Part shown: piece by piece, positions 1 to 6,378 of the stretch
How the letters are laid out: each line of letters begins with the position of its first letter
Numbering within the stretch: the stretch's first letter is position 1
Source of the DNA: an uncultured Granulosicoccus sp.
GTDB lineage: Bacteria > Pseudomonadota > Gammaproteobacteria > Granulosicoccales > Granulosicoccaceae
Assembly: GCA_937924505.1 (NCBI GenBank)
Contig: CALDSR010000075.1
Coordinates: 1-9,384, forward strand
Reading direction: 5' to 3'
Length of the DNA stretch: 9,384 bases
The notes under the pieces: model-generated
What the model was told of the DNA's origin: nothing
Databases searched by the model: none
The model's input: the letters and a program-made list of their open reading frames with translations, nothing else
Position numbers and translations under genes: made by a program

Positions 1-117
1 GTAGGTAAGGTTTGAAAGTGGCTCCCCGCTGGGTCAATTTTCTACCTTGTCTGGCTGAAAAGAGGATATCTTGTTGTTTTTGATGTTTCACGTCAGCTTT
101 AGCGAGATTACAGATTC

Positions 118-2085
118 ATGGATAGGACAAGGCTCGTTGTAGGGTTCTACACAGATTCCACTTCTGAATTTGAGAAGACAATCGATGGAATACCAAGAAT
201 CCAATTGATCCGCTCTCTAGCCCCATCAGAGCTACATTCGTATGATTGCGTTCTTGTGGATGTGCGCATCAATACTGAGTCCGTACTGAGAAAAGCGTCA
301 GCACTAAATGGTGTTATCCCAATAATTGCGCTTGCAAACCACGACACCGCATTCCCGATTGGGTATCCATTCGGGTGTCCTGTCCAAGATCACATCACGC
401 CCATTGAGCTTGGTGGTACCGTATTCTGGCACCGCGTGAACAAGGCAGTTGCCAATTTTGACAAGCCCATGAACTTGTCCACGATTACACAACCAATTTA
501 TAAATTATTCCAACAAATAGTTGATCATTCGTCCGACTGGATATTTGTCAAAGATCTGGACCATCGATTTCTGCTCGCGAATGAACGTTTCGCAAATCTT
601 GCCGGTTTTTCAGTACGTGAAATACTCGGGAAAAACGATTTGGAAATTGGTCATTCGCCTAAACATGTCTTTGGCAATGGCACAAGGAAATTTCCCGGTT
701 TCTGGAATCTGGATGACGCAGCGACAGACAGCGGCAGGCAAACGGTCGAAGAAAATCCTCATTGGGATCTCTTCTCAAAATCAGAGCGAATTCGATTGAC
801 TATTCGTGTACCGCTCAAAAATCACCTAGGCCATGTCTACGCGCTATTAGTGTGCTCTCAAGACATAACCGATCAACGAAAAAACGAGATCCTGCTGGAA
901 GATCGCACTAAGATGCTGGATCGTGTCACCAGAGAAATGCAAAGTGCCGAGGCAAACCGCTTGGTAGCAGAGGAAGCTGTCAAGGCGAAAGCCAAATTTC
1001 TAGCCGCCGCCAGTCACGATCTTCGACAACCGTTACATGCTATGGGATTGTTCCTGGATATTCTCAATACACGTATGGTTGGCGACAAAGAACAGCACCT
1101 CGTACAGCAGCTAAAACAGTCGTGTGCTGCGTTGAACGGTTTGTTCAATGGGTGCCTGGACATATCCAGACTAGATGCAGGTGTCATAGAACGCGAGGAT
1201 GAAAACTTCCACGCAGCTGAATTCATCGAAACTCTCAGTGATGAATTCAGACAGCAAGCGTTAGAGAAAAATCTTGATTACCGATATCAAGTTGACGATT
1301 CAGTGTTGTTGACAGACTCAATGCTACTGACACGGATCGTACGAAATCTCGTTAACAACGCAATTAACAACACCGAGCAAGGGCAGATTCTCATTCGCTG
1401 TACCAAATTCGAAAACCGTGTACTGCTTAGCGTGACTGATACAGGTGTGGGTATTCCTGAACAGGAACAGGAACAGATATTTCAGGAGTTTCATCAGCTT
1501 GACACGCATCAGGTACGACACGGTAAAGGGCTGGGGCTAGGTTTGGCCATTGTTAAACGCTTGTGTAAATTGCTTGATGTTGATTTGGCGTTAAAGTCCA
1601 CGCCTGGTCAGGGTGCATGCTTCTCGCTGAGCATTGCACCGGGCAATCGAGACGATATAATTAACGCTACCAAAGCGGATAGCACCCCATCATTAAAGGG
1701 CGCTCGTGTGCTTATCGTTGACGATGACCCCTCTATCCGATTGGGAATGGAAGTACTTCTGCAATCCTATGATTGTGATGTTGTTTCAGGTTCCGATGTG
1801 CCAACAGTCTTAACAATATTGGAAGAGTGCGATATGGTGCCAAATGTTATCGTCGCGGATTATCATCTGGGCTCCGGCGTAACTGGCGCCAGCGCTATAG
1901 AGAAAATCAGGTTAGCGTTGCGCGCCCAAATTCCTGCTTTTCTGGTTACGGGTGATACGTCCGAGGAATGCAAGCGGGATGCGCAGAAGCAATCTCTGCT
2001 AATGCTTAATAAGCCTGTTGATTCAGATGTGCTCTTGTCAACCATTGCCAGTAAGTTAAAGCAACCGATCGTGTCTGAGCACTAG
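118..2085 (+). CDS. PAS-domain hybrid sensor histidine kinase with C-terminal receiver
   Basis: A 655-residue cytosolic hybrid two-component sensor with no membrane segment or signal peptide. Residues 1-115 form a divergent alpha/beta region that could be a degenerate receiver: it has a strand ending in D48 (CVLVDVR) and a PIIALAN strand, but no acidic pair. A PAS domain follows at about 127-255 (WIFVKDLDHRFLLAN), then a helical, probably coiled-coil linker at 255-295. The HisKA H-box ASHDLRQPLHAMG has phosphoacceptor H300. The HATPase domain (about 395-507) has an N-box around N410-N414, DTGVGIP at 441-447 and GKGLGLGLAI at 469-478. The receiver (530-645) has acidic pocket D535-D537, phosphoacceptor D581, T611 and K632, so all its catalytic residues are present. 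The family autophosphorylates on His and relays to Asp; the signal is unknown. An in-frame stop at 100-102 makes ATG 118 the first possible ATG start; its ribosome site is weak. It has no obvious partner regulator, and a dioxygenase gene lies 66 bases downstream. Confidence 0.95.
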   Translation: MDRTRLVVGFYTDSTSEFEKTIDGIPRIQLIRSLAPSELHSYDCVLVDVRINTESVLRKASALNGVIPIIALANHDTAFPIGYPFGCPVQDHITPIELGGTVFWHRVNKAVANFDKPMNLSTITQPIYKLFQQIVDHSSDWIFVKDLDHRFLLANERFANLAGFSVREILGKNDLEIGHSPKHVFGNGTRKFPGFWNLDDAATDSGRQTVEENPHWDLFSKSERIRLTIRVPLKNHLGHVYALLVCSQDITDQRKNEILLEDRTKMLDRVTREMQSAEANRLVAEEAVKAKAKFLAAASHDLRQPLHAMGLFLDILNTRMVGDKEQHLVQQLKQSCAALNGLFNGCLDISRLDAGVIEREDENFHAAEFIETLSDEFRQQALEKNLDYRYQVDDSVLLTDSMLLTRIVRNLVNNAINNTEQGQILIRCTKFENRVLLSVTDTGVGIPEQEQEQIFQEFHQLDTHQVRHGKGLGLGLAIVKRLCKLLDVDLALKSTPGQGACFSLSIAPGNRDDIINATKADSTPSLKGARVLIVDDDPSIRLGMEVLLQSYDCDVVSGSDVPTVLTILEECDMVPNVIVADYHLGSGVTGASAIEKIRLALRAQIPAFLVTGDTSEECKRDAQKQSLLMLNKPVDSDVLLSTIASKLKQPIVSEH

Positions 2086-2151
2086 AATCTTGAGCGTAAT
2101 CAAAAGAATCTGCTGGATCTACGTTCGCATTCAAAGAAACACTAATCGACT

Positions 2152-3210
2152 ATGACCTTACCCGATAACCTGCCGGTTTCCATTGACGGGCCATCCGCAT
2201 GGATCGGCAGCCAGATGGCACAAAACCAGGACCAGTGGCTGCACATACTGACACCGCAACATGTCAGTGAGCTAGAAGCGGCGGCCCACCACTATTTGTC
2301 ACTGGGCAAGGATGTAGGCGAAATAACGGCCGCAGAGTTCCCGTTACCATTGTTTGGTGAGCAGTTACTTGATCTTAGGCAAACCCTTTTGCAGGGTCAT
2401 GGTTTTAGGGTACTGCGAGGTTTACCGATCAAGCAATACACGCAGGAATTTAGTGCAGCCCTTTTCTGTGGGGTAGGCGCACACCTTGGCAACGCACGCT
2501 CGCAAAACGCCCAAGGCCATATCCTGGGACATGTGAAAGACATCGGCAAGTCATCTTCCGACACTAATTCGCGAATCTACCAAACTGCAGAGAGACAGAG
2601 TTTTCATACCGATAGTGCCGACGTCGTGGGACTACTATGTTTGCGTGCGGCGCGCGAAGGCGGTAGGTCCCTGCTGGTTAGCGCGGTAACCATCTATAAC
2701 AGGATGCGTCAGCTACAGCCAGATCTGAGCACCCTTCTTTTCGAACCTGTATCGACAGACAGGCGTGGTGAAGTGCCGGTTGGCGCTAAAGAATTTATGA
2801 ATATACCGGTGTTGAGTTGGCACTTACAACAACTGACGGTTTTTTATCAACGTCAGTACATCGAAAGCGCACAGCGTTTTACCGATGCTATCCCACTCAC
2901 CCAAAAAATGATTGAAGCCCTGGATCTATTCGACCGTTTGGCCAACGACTCGGAGCTACATCTGGAAATGGATTTGCGACCAGGTGATATGCAGTTTGTC
3001 TACAACCATTCCCAGTTGCACGACCGTACCGCATTTGTTGATTGGCCTGAGCCTGAAAGACACAGACATCTGTTCAGACTATGGCTCTCTATTGCTGGCG
3101 ATCGAGAACTACCAGAGTCGTTCAAGCAGCGTTATGGCTCGATCGAGGTCGGGAATCGTGGCGGCATCGTGACCAAATATACTCGGTTGCATGTTCCGTA
3201 TGAGCACTAA
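2152..3210 (+). CDS. TauD/TfdA-family Fe(II)/2-oxoglutarate-dependent dioxygenase
   Basis: A 352-residue soluble protein with the hallmarks of the TauD/TfdA (clavaminate synthase-like) fold. These enzymes couple decarboxylation of 2-oxoglutarate to hydroxylation of a small substrate at a non-haem iron. The HxD part of the iron triad is H152 and D154 (SFHTDSADV). The distal histidine is most likely H290 in NHSQLHDRTAF, with H286 as the alternative. R309 in HLFRLWLS is the probable 2-oxoglutarate carboxylate ligand. The N-terminal stretch GFRVLRGLP (about 84-92) is the strand typically found ahead of the core. There is no signal peptide, so it should be cytosolic. The substrate cannot be read from sequence; taurine, alkylsulfonates, betaines and amino acids are all used in the superfamily, and the length and LHDRTAF motif make it unlike classical TauD. 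It starts 66 bases after the kinase and may be cotranscribed with it. The ribosome site is weak (AAAGAAA). Confidence 0.9.
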   Translation: MTLPDNLPVSIDGPSAWIGSQMAQNQDQWLHILTPQHVSELEAAAHHYLSLGKDVGEITAAEFPLPLFGEQLLDLRQTLLQGHGFRVLRGLPIKQYTQEFSAALFCGVGAHLGNARSQNAQGHILGHVKDIGKSSSDTNSRIYQTAERQSFHTDSADVVGLLCLRAAREGGRSLLVSAVTIYNRMRQLQPDLSTLLFEPVSTDRRGEVPVGAKEFMNIPVLSWHLQQLTVFYQRQYIESAQRFTDAIPLTQKMIEALDLFDRLANDSELHLEMDLRPGDMQFVYNHSQLHDRTAFVDWPEPERHRHLFRLWLSIAGDRELPESFKQRYGSIEVGNRGGIVTKYTRLHVPYEH

Positions 3211-3300
3211 GGCATATGTTCTGAGTAGTGCGCAATAGTCAGCAAAATTCGTTTGTAGCCAGTCGCAGCTGTCGCGTTGACCAGGTAGCATCCTGGTTCT

Positions 3301-4443
3301 GTGATACGCAAACTTGGACGTCAATTTCGAAATATTCAAAAACGACTTCAACTGGACGGTAATTTACGACCCCTTACGCAACGCATGCGCACACCAAAGG
3401 AACAACAATCTTTAGAATTGCAACCTCGAAGTGACTTGAGCAAGAATGAAATAATGGGTACACGTCGCCAACGGTCAGGGCAATTTTTTCGCAAGCTTGA
3501 ACTTTACAGAGAACCAGACAAACACGGATCGCTGATACGGCAATACAAAGAAAGCGATACACGGTTATGGACCAATATTGCTACCATTGTTATTGGCATG
3601 GCCATTGTCATACCGACTTTGATCATGTTTTGGCTCGATTCAAAAGATCGTCAAACCCCGCGAATGGCGCAAGTGTCGCAATTAGTGACTCAAAACGCCT
3701 CAGGCGACTTTGCCCATGAACCGACTATAGGATATCTTAAAAATCATAAAATCAGCCTCACACGTATCGATCCGACCACCGATGGCAACCAGAGCGGCAT
3801 TTATCGGGAAAGGATAAATTTACCCACAGCAGGCGTTTTACGAGCTGGTCTGCCAGCATCTATCCTCGTAAATGACAATCTATCAAACGCGGATTTCCGT
3901 CGTGCCAATCCAGCGAAGGTTGACCTCAAAAGTACCAACGCTATTCTTGTCGATGTGGATCTATCCGGAGCTCAACTCGGTGACGCCGATCTGTCACAGG
4001 CTTTTCTCAAAGGTGCCAATCTGTCCGGGGCTTTCCTCTTCAACGCCAATCTATCCGGGGTTAATCTCACGAATGCCAACCTATCGGGGGCCAATCTCTT
4101 TGGGTCCGATTTATCCGGGGCCATACTCACTTCCACCAATCTGTCGGGGGCTTATCTCATTATTGCCAATTTAACCGGAGCTCAATTCGTAGATGCTGAT
4201 CTGTCGCAGACCTTTCTCCAGGGCACCAGTTTGTCGGGGGCAAATTTCTCCGAAGCCAATCTGTCGGCGGCTGTTCTCCATGGCGCCAATCTGTCACAAG
4301 CTAACCTCCGTGGTGCTGACTTGTCGGCGGCTAAGCTCTCGTCCGCCAGAAACCTAAATCAGAATCAACTTGACAAGGCATGTGGCGATGACAAAACTCA
4401 ACTACCCGAAGGACTCACTATTAAGACGTGCCCTGAAAAATAG
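3301..4443 (+). CDS. membrane-anchored pentapeptide-repeat protein
   Basis: A 380-residue protein (from the GTG start) in three parts. Residues 1-88 are basic and polar. One strong transmembrane helix lies at about 90-112 (IATIVIGMAIVIPTLIMFWL). After a linker (113-190) comes a pentapeptide-repeat domain: degenerate units from about 191, then thirteen consecutive ten-residue units at 221-350 of the form LSGA-L---A(N/D). This repeat folds as a right-handed quadrilateral beta-helix. The Arg/Lys-rich N-terminus suggests it stays inside, which would place the helix domain in the periplasm; the two C-terminal cysteines (C360, C377) fit an oxidising compartment. The tail (LNQNQLDKACGD...) resembles tails I recall from other pentapeptide proteins. 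Function is unknown; gyrase-protecting Qnr proteins share the fold but lack a membrane anchor. The start is uncertain: GTG 3301 has no clear ribosome site, and ATG 3385 or ATG 3454 would keep the membrane helix. Confidence 0.88.
   Translation: MIRKLGRQFRNIQKRLQLDGNLRPLTQRMRTPKEQQSLELQPRSDLSKNEIMGTRRQRSGQFFRKLELYREPDKHGSLIRQYKESDTRLWTNIATIVIGMAIVIPTLIMFWLDSKDRQTPRMAQVSQLVTQNASGDFAHEPTIGYLKNHKISLTRIDPTTDGNQSGIYRERINLPTAGVLRAGLPASILVNDNLSNADFRRANPAKVDLKSTNAILVDVDLSGAQLGDADLSQAFLKGANLSGAFLFNANLSGVNLTNANLSGANLFGSDLSGAILTSTNLSGAYLIIANLTGAQFVDADLSQTFLQGTSLSGANFSEANLSAAVLHGANLSQANLRGADLSAAKLSSARNLNQNQLDKACGDDKTQLPEGLTIKTCPEK
3961..4350 (+). repeat. 30-bp in-frame tandem repeats encoding decapeptide units
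   Basis: Thirteen successive 30-base units sit inside the pentapeptide-repeat gene. Each begins with a Leu-Ser pair (CTGTC or close variants), usually followed by GGGGGC/CGGGGC, and ends with GCCAAT or GCCGAT. There is no insertion or deletion through the tract. Two pentapeptides make one unit, so the DNA period is ten codons rather than five, which suggests growth by duplication of a 30-base module followed by drift at the variable positions. The repeat also keeps a second frame open across part of this region, which is a shadow rather than a gene. Confidence 0.85.
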
Positions 4444-4485
4444 AGCACACATCGATCAATGTAAAACCCTCTCCCCAGCTTTGGA

Positions 4486-5652
4486 TCAAGTATTGTTTCC
4501 ACAAAATCTGGTATCCCTCTGACCAATGGAATAGGAATCACTCCATCTCGGTGCACCATTTCTTAACCGTGTAATTGTCAAGTGGTCATCGACTATTTTG
4601 AATTCAAGATGAAATCCCAAGCGGATACTTCCTACCGTTACTGCCGTTACACCATTCCAGCACTGTTGCATGTTTGACGCGCGCCTTGTCCAGTGCAGAT
4701 GACCCGTAATGATTGCCACTACTCGATAATCCTCGATCACCTCTTTGTAGGCATTCTTGGTTTCAGCGCTCCACCATCTATTTGAAAATCGATCCATTCC
4801 ATAATGATGAGCAATAATTATATTTTTATCGGGCCCAGCAGCTTTCAGCTCGTCCTTCAAGAACTTCAAGGCATCTTGCGGATCCCGGTCTGAACCGTTC
4901 CACACTGTTTCAGCTTCATCTCCCGGCAGAAGGTTCAGTTGAACAAAACGGATACCATCCCATTCCCAAGAATAATGTGGCCCCTGTGACCTTAATTGAT
5001 GTTGTCGATTGCCGCGACTGATAATGTCTGTAAGATCGCTCTCGCATACACAATTCTTACCAGCAACCTTCCCCACACAGCAGGTACCTTTCATCATGTC
5101 GTGGTTACCCAGTCCTTCGTAAAGCCGGTCCAATTCCATGCTACGGTCAAGGATAGGGCTTAGGTCGTTTTCTTGACTGGTTAACAGGGAGTTGTAGAGC
5201 TTCTGAATCTCCCACTTGTAAGTGTGTTCTGTAAGGTCTCCGGCAATGATGAGTCCCTTATAGCTATTGTCGTTGTACAATTTAGCCAGTAAGAACCTGG
5301 CTATGTCGTTTTGAAACGCCACAATTGGACGATTAATGCTCTTGTTAATTTGAGGGTCCGCAGCTGCTGCAAATGACAGAAACTCGGTCACCGGCGCAAA
5401 AGTGTTGTTCTCTGGGGATGAGCCGCTTGTTACGCAACCAGGGCACCGTTCAAGGAGCTTTACGTTCTCTGCCTTTAACGGGAATTGATTCCCAGTATCG
5501 GCATCAGCCTTATTGGTTATCCACGGGGTCGATTGAAAATAAGGGCTAACGAAAGCAGAAATCTCAATGGATTCCATTGTGCTGGCCGAAATACCACTCG
5601 AGATCGAAATCAAAAAAGCGGCGAAAACTATTCTATTTGTGTCAAAGCGCAT
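4486..5652 (-). CDS. secreted calcineurin-like metallophosphoesterase
   Basis: A 388-residue protein with an N-terminal signal peptide (basic start MRFDTNR, hydrophobic VFAAFLISIS, likely cleavage near ISA-S at about 23), so probably periplasmic or secreted. It has the metallophosphoesterase motifs in order: D99-P-Q101 (AAADPQ), GDLTE at 138-142, GNHD at 182-185, AHH at 281-283 and GHLH at 317-320. These supply the two-metal site used to hydrolyse phosphate mono- or diesters. The first motif is D-x-Q rather than the usual D-x-H, a variant also known in CPPED1-type (ADPQ) phosphoesterases. Eight cysteines (C70, C73, C191, C192, C201, C203, C331, C384) suggest disulfides after export. The substrate is unknown. 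An in-frame stop lies just upstream with no alternative start between, so the ATG is well supported; the GAGGGAAGGA stretch upstream is too far away to be an ideal ribosome site. The gene converges with the pentapeptide gene. Confidence 0.9.
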   Translation of the reverse strand: MRFDTNRIVFAAFLISISSGISASTMESIEISAFVSPYFQSTPWITNKADADTGNQFPLKAENVKLLERCPGCVTSGSSPENNTFAPVTEFLSFAAAADPQINKSINRPIVAFQNDIARFLLAKLYNDNSYKGLIIAGDLTEHTYKWEIQKLYNSLLTSQENDLSPILDRSMELDRLYEGLGNHDMMKGTCCVGKVAGKNCVCESDLTDIISRGNRQHQLRSQGPHYSWEWDGIRFVQLNLLPGDEAETVWNGSDRDPQDALKFLKDELKAAGPDKNIIIAHHYGMDRFSNRWWSAETKNAYKEVIEDYRVVAIITGHLHWTRRASNMQQCWNGVTAVTVGSIRLGFHLEFKIVDDHLTITRLRNGAPRWSDSYSIGQRDTRFCGNNT

Positions 5653-5805
5653 TGGAAATATCCGACGGGAACAATCCTTCCCTCAGCATACGATCACGGC
5701 AATTATTGCGGGGCAGATTTGACAACGAAAGATTCGGTGACTACGACATTGTAAAGACTTATGAGTTCCCATTTTCGCATCCTTGGGCATACTGGCATTC
5801 CTGCG

Positions 5806-5830
5806 CAATGCAGACAATGCAGACAATGCA
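5806..5830. repeat. 9-bp tandem repeat, 2.8 copies
   Basis: The unit CAATGCAGA occurs twice in full (5806-5814, 5815-5823), followed by a partial third copy CAATGCA (5824-5830). It lies in the non-coding region upstream of the phosphoesterase. The repeats are perfect but the tract is short, so it may be simple slippage. Confidence 0.85.
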
Positions 5831-6124
5831 CATTAACCTATCACACCCACACCACAAACCAACCACCTCAGTCGGCGGGTCTGCTACTCCATCGATGTCA
5901 CGCCCCGATTCGCAGCCCAAATGAGCGCCTGAGCAACACTTGGAGGCTGTTTCGCTTGGGACATTGTCTTCATTGACATTCGGTAAAGGCGACGGACAGG
6001 GACTGATTCATGAGGCGCAAAAGTTGGACGGGGTGACTTGGTGGGGTGGGAGCGGTAGTGCCGTGAGGCCCACATCTATCCCGGTCCTTCTTTGACACTC
6101 TTCTGAATTTATTATTGGCCGTTA

Positions 6125-6152
6125 TTGTGTTTAATTACGAATGATCTATAAA
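6125..6152 (+). promoter_or_regulatory. candidate sigma70 promoter upstream of sulfotransferase gene
   Basis: TTGTGT (6125-6130, three of six -35 consensus bases) is spaced 16 bases from TATAAA (6147-6152, five of six -10 bases) in an AT-rich stretch. The predicted transcription start near 6159 falls at the left arm of the inverted repeat at 6161-6190, which would give a leader of about 220 bases. A perfect TTGACA at 6092-6097 is also present but has no good -10 at the right spacing. This is a motif match only. Confidence 0.35.
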
Positions 6153-6160
6153 GAATTATG

Positions 6161-6190
6161 CTTATACTGCAGTCGCCATTTCAGTATAAG
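6161..6190. promoter_or_regulatory. perfect 9-bp inverted repeat, possible operator or leader hairpin
   Basis: CTTATACTG (6161-6169) and its exact reverse complement CAGTATAAG (6182-6190) are separated by 12 bases. The arm centres are 21 bp apart, about two helical turns, as expected for a dimeric regulator bound on one face of DNA. It lies just downstream of the candidate promoter's predicted start. Each arm contains TATACT, so an arm could itself act as a -10 element. The transcript could also fold into a 9-bp stem with a 12-base loop; no T-run follows, so it is not an intrinsic terminator. Confidence 0.55.
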
Positions 6191-6192
6191 TG

Positions 6193-6368
6193 ATGACATC
6201 TATTGATTTTGCCAAACGAGCACAAGCTTATCAAAGTCAATCCCCAACAATTATTCCTGGAAGTGGGGCCTCGGCTGAACCTGGGTGATTGAAATAGCGA
6301 TAAGCGAATCCAAATCGACAACCATGGAGATCGCGTCATTGTCAGGCATTTGCACTCATAAGGAGTAA
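6193..6368 (+). other. two tiny overlapping open frames in the leader, doubtful
   Basis: Frame A runs from ATG 6193 to TGA 6288 (31 codons, beginning MTSIDFAKRAQAYQ). Frame B begins at GTG 6285 inside a GTGA overlap with A's stop and runs to TAA 6366-6368 (27 codons); it could instead start at ATG 6324 (14 codons). Frame B's stop overlaps the region of the sulfotransferase ribosome site. The arrangement looks like translational coupling, but neither frame has a clear Shine-Dalgarno and I recognise neither peptide, so chance is likely. Confidence 0.15.
6360..6365 (+). promoter_or_regulatory. Shine-Dalgarno AAGGAG of the sulfotransferase gene
   Basis: AAGGAG is a strong match to the anti-Shine-Dalgarno. 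It lies 13 bases before ATG 6379, somewhat longer than the usual 5-10 bases, but no better start lies closer. Confidence 0.6.
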
Positions 6369-6378
6369 ACTTTTCCCT

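Larger units (their letters stand above)
5653..6378. other. 726-base region without a convincing gene
   Basis: This stretch separates the divergent phosphoesterase (-) and sulfotransferase (+) genes and should hold both promoters. It contains a 9-bp tandem repeat, a CA-rich patch (about 5830-5875), a GC-rich patch (about 5975-6090) and then an AT-rich patch with a candidate promoter and inverted repeat. Short open frames exist on both strands: a 63-codon frame at 5884-6075 on the - strand, and a frame ending near 6093 on the + strand that reads GKGDGQGLIHEAQKL but has no good start. I recognise none of their products. The patch could be a decayed gene or mobile-element remnant, but I see no terminal inverted repeats or target duplications to prove it. 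Confidence 0.6.

Noticed and set aside
83..142. 19-codon frame from ATG 83 overlapping the kinase start
   Set aside because: The AGAGGA upstream is 16 bases away, the product is featureless and it overlaps a clear gene.
1459..1476. Three GAACAG hexamers in the kinase gene
   Set aside because: They encode EQEQEQ in the ordinary loop after DTGVGIP. The loop length is normal for the family, so this is codon repetition, not a functional repeat.
3277..3308. ACCAGG-N6-CCTGGT hairpin at 3280-3297 and an overlapping TTGACC with a weak -10
   Set aside because: The six-bp stem has no T-run, so it is not a terminator. The promoter match is poor at the -10. If real, it would favour the ATG 3385 start of the pentapeptide gene, but the evidence is too thin.
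3872..4174. 100-codon + strand frame inside the pentapeptide gene with Pro/Ile-rich repeats
   Set aside because: It is the second frame of the 30-bp repeat; periodic DNA without stops keeps alternate frames open. The main frame matches a known repeat family.
5485..5924. Two overlapping + strand open frames (89 and 115 codons) across the phosphoesterase start
   Set aside because: They lie largely opposite the signal peptide and start of a well-supported gene, have no family resemblance and lack good ribosome sites.
5761..5976. 71-codon + strand frame beginning MSSHFRILGH
   Set aside because: Composition is dominated by the CA-rich patch and the 9-bp repeat, there is no ribosome site, and the product is not recognisable.
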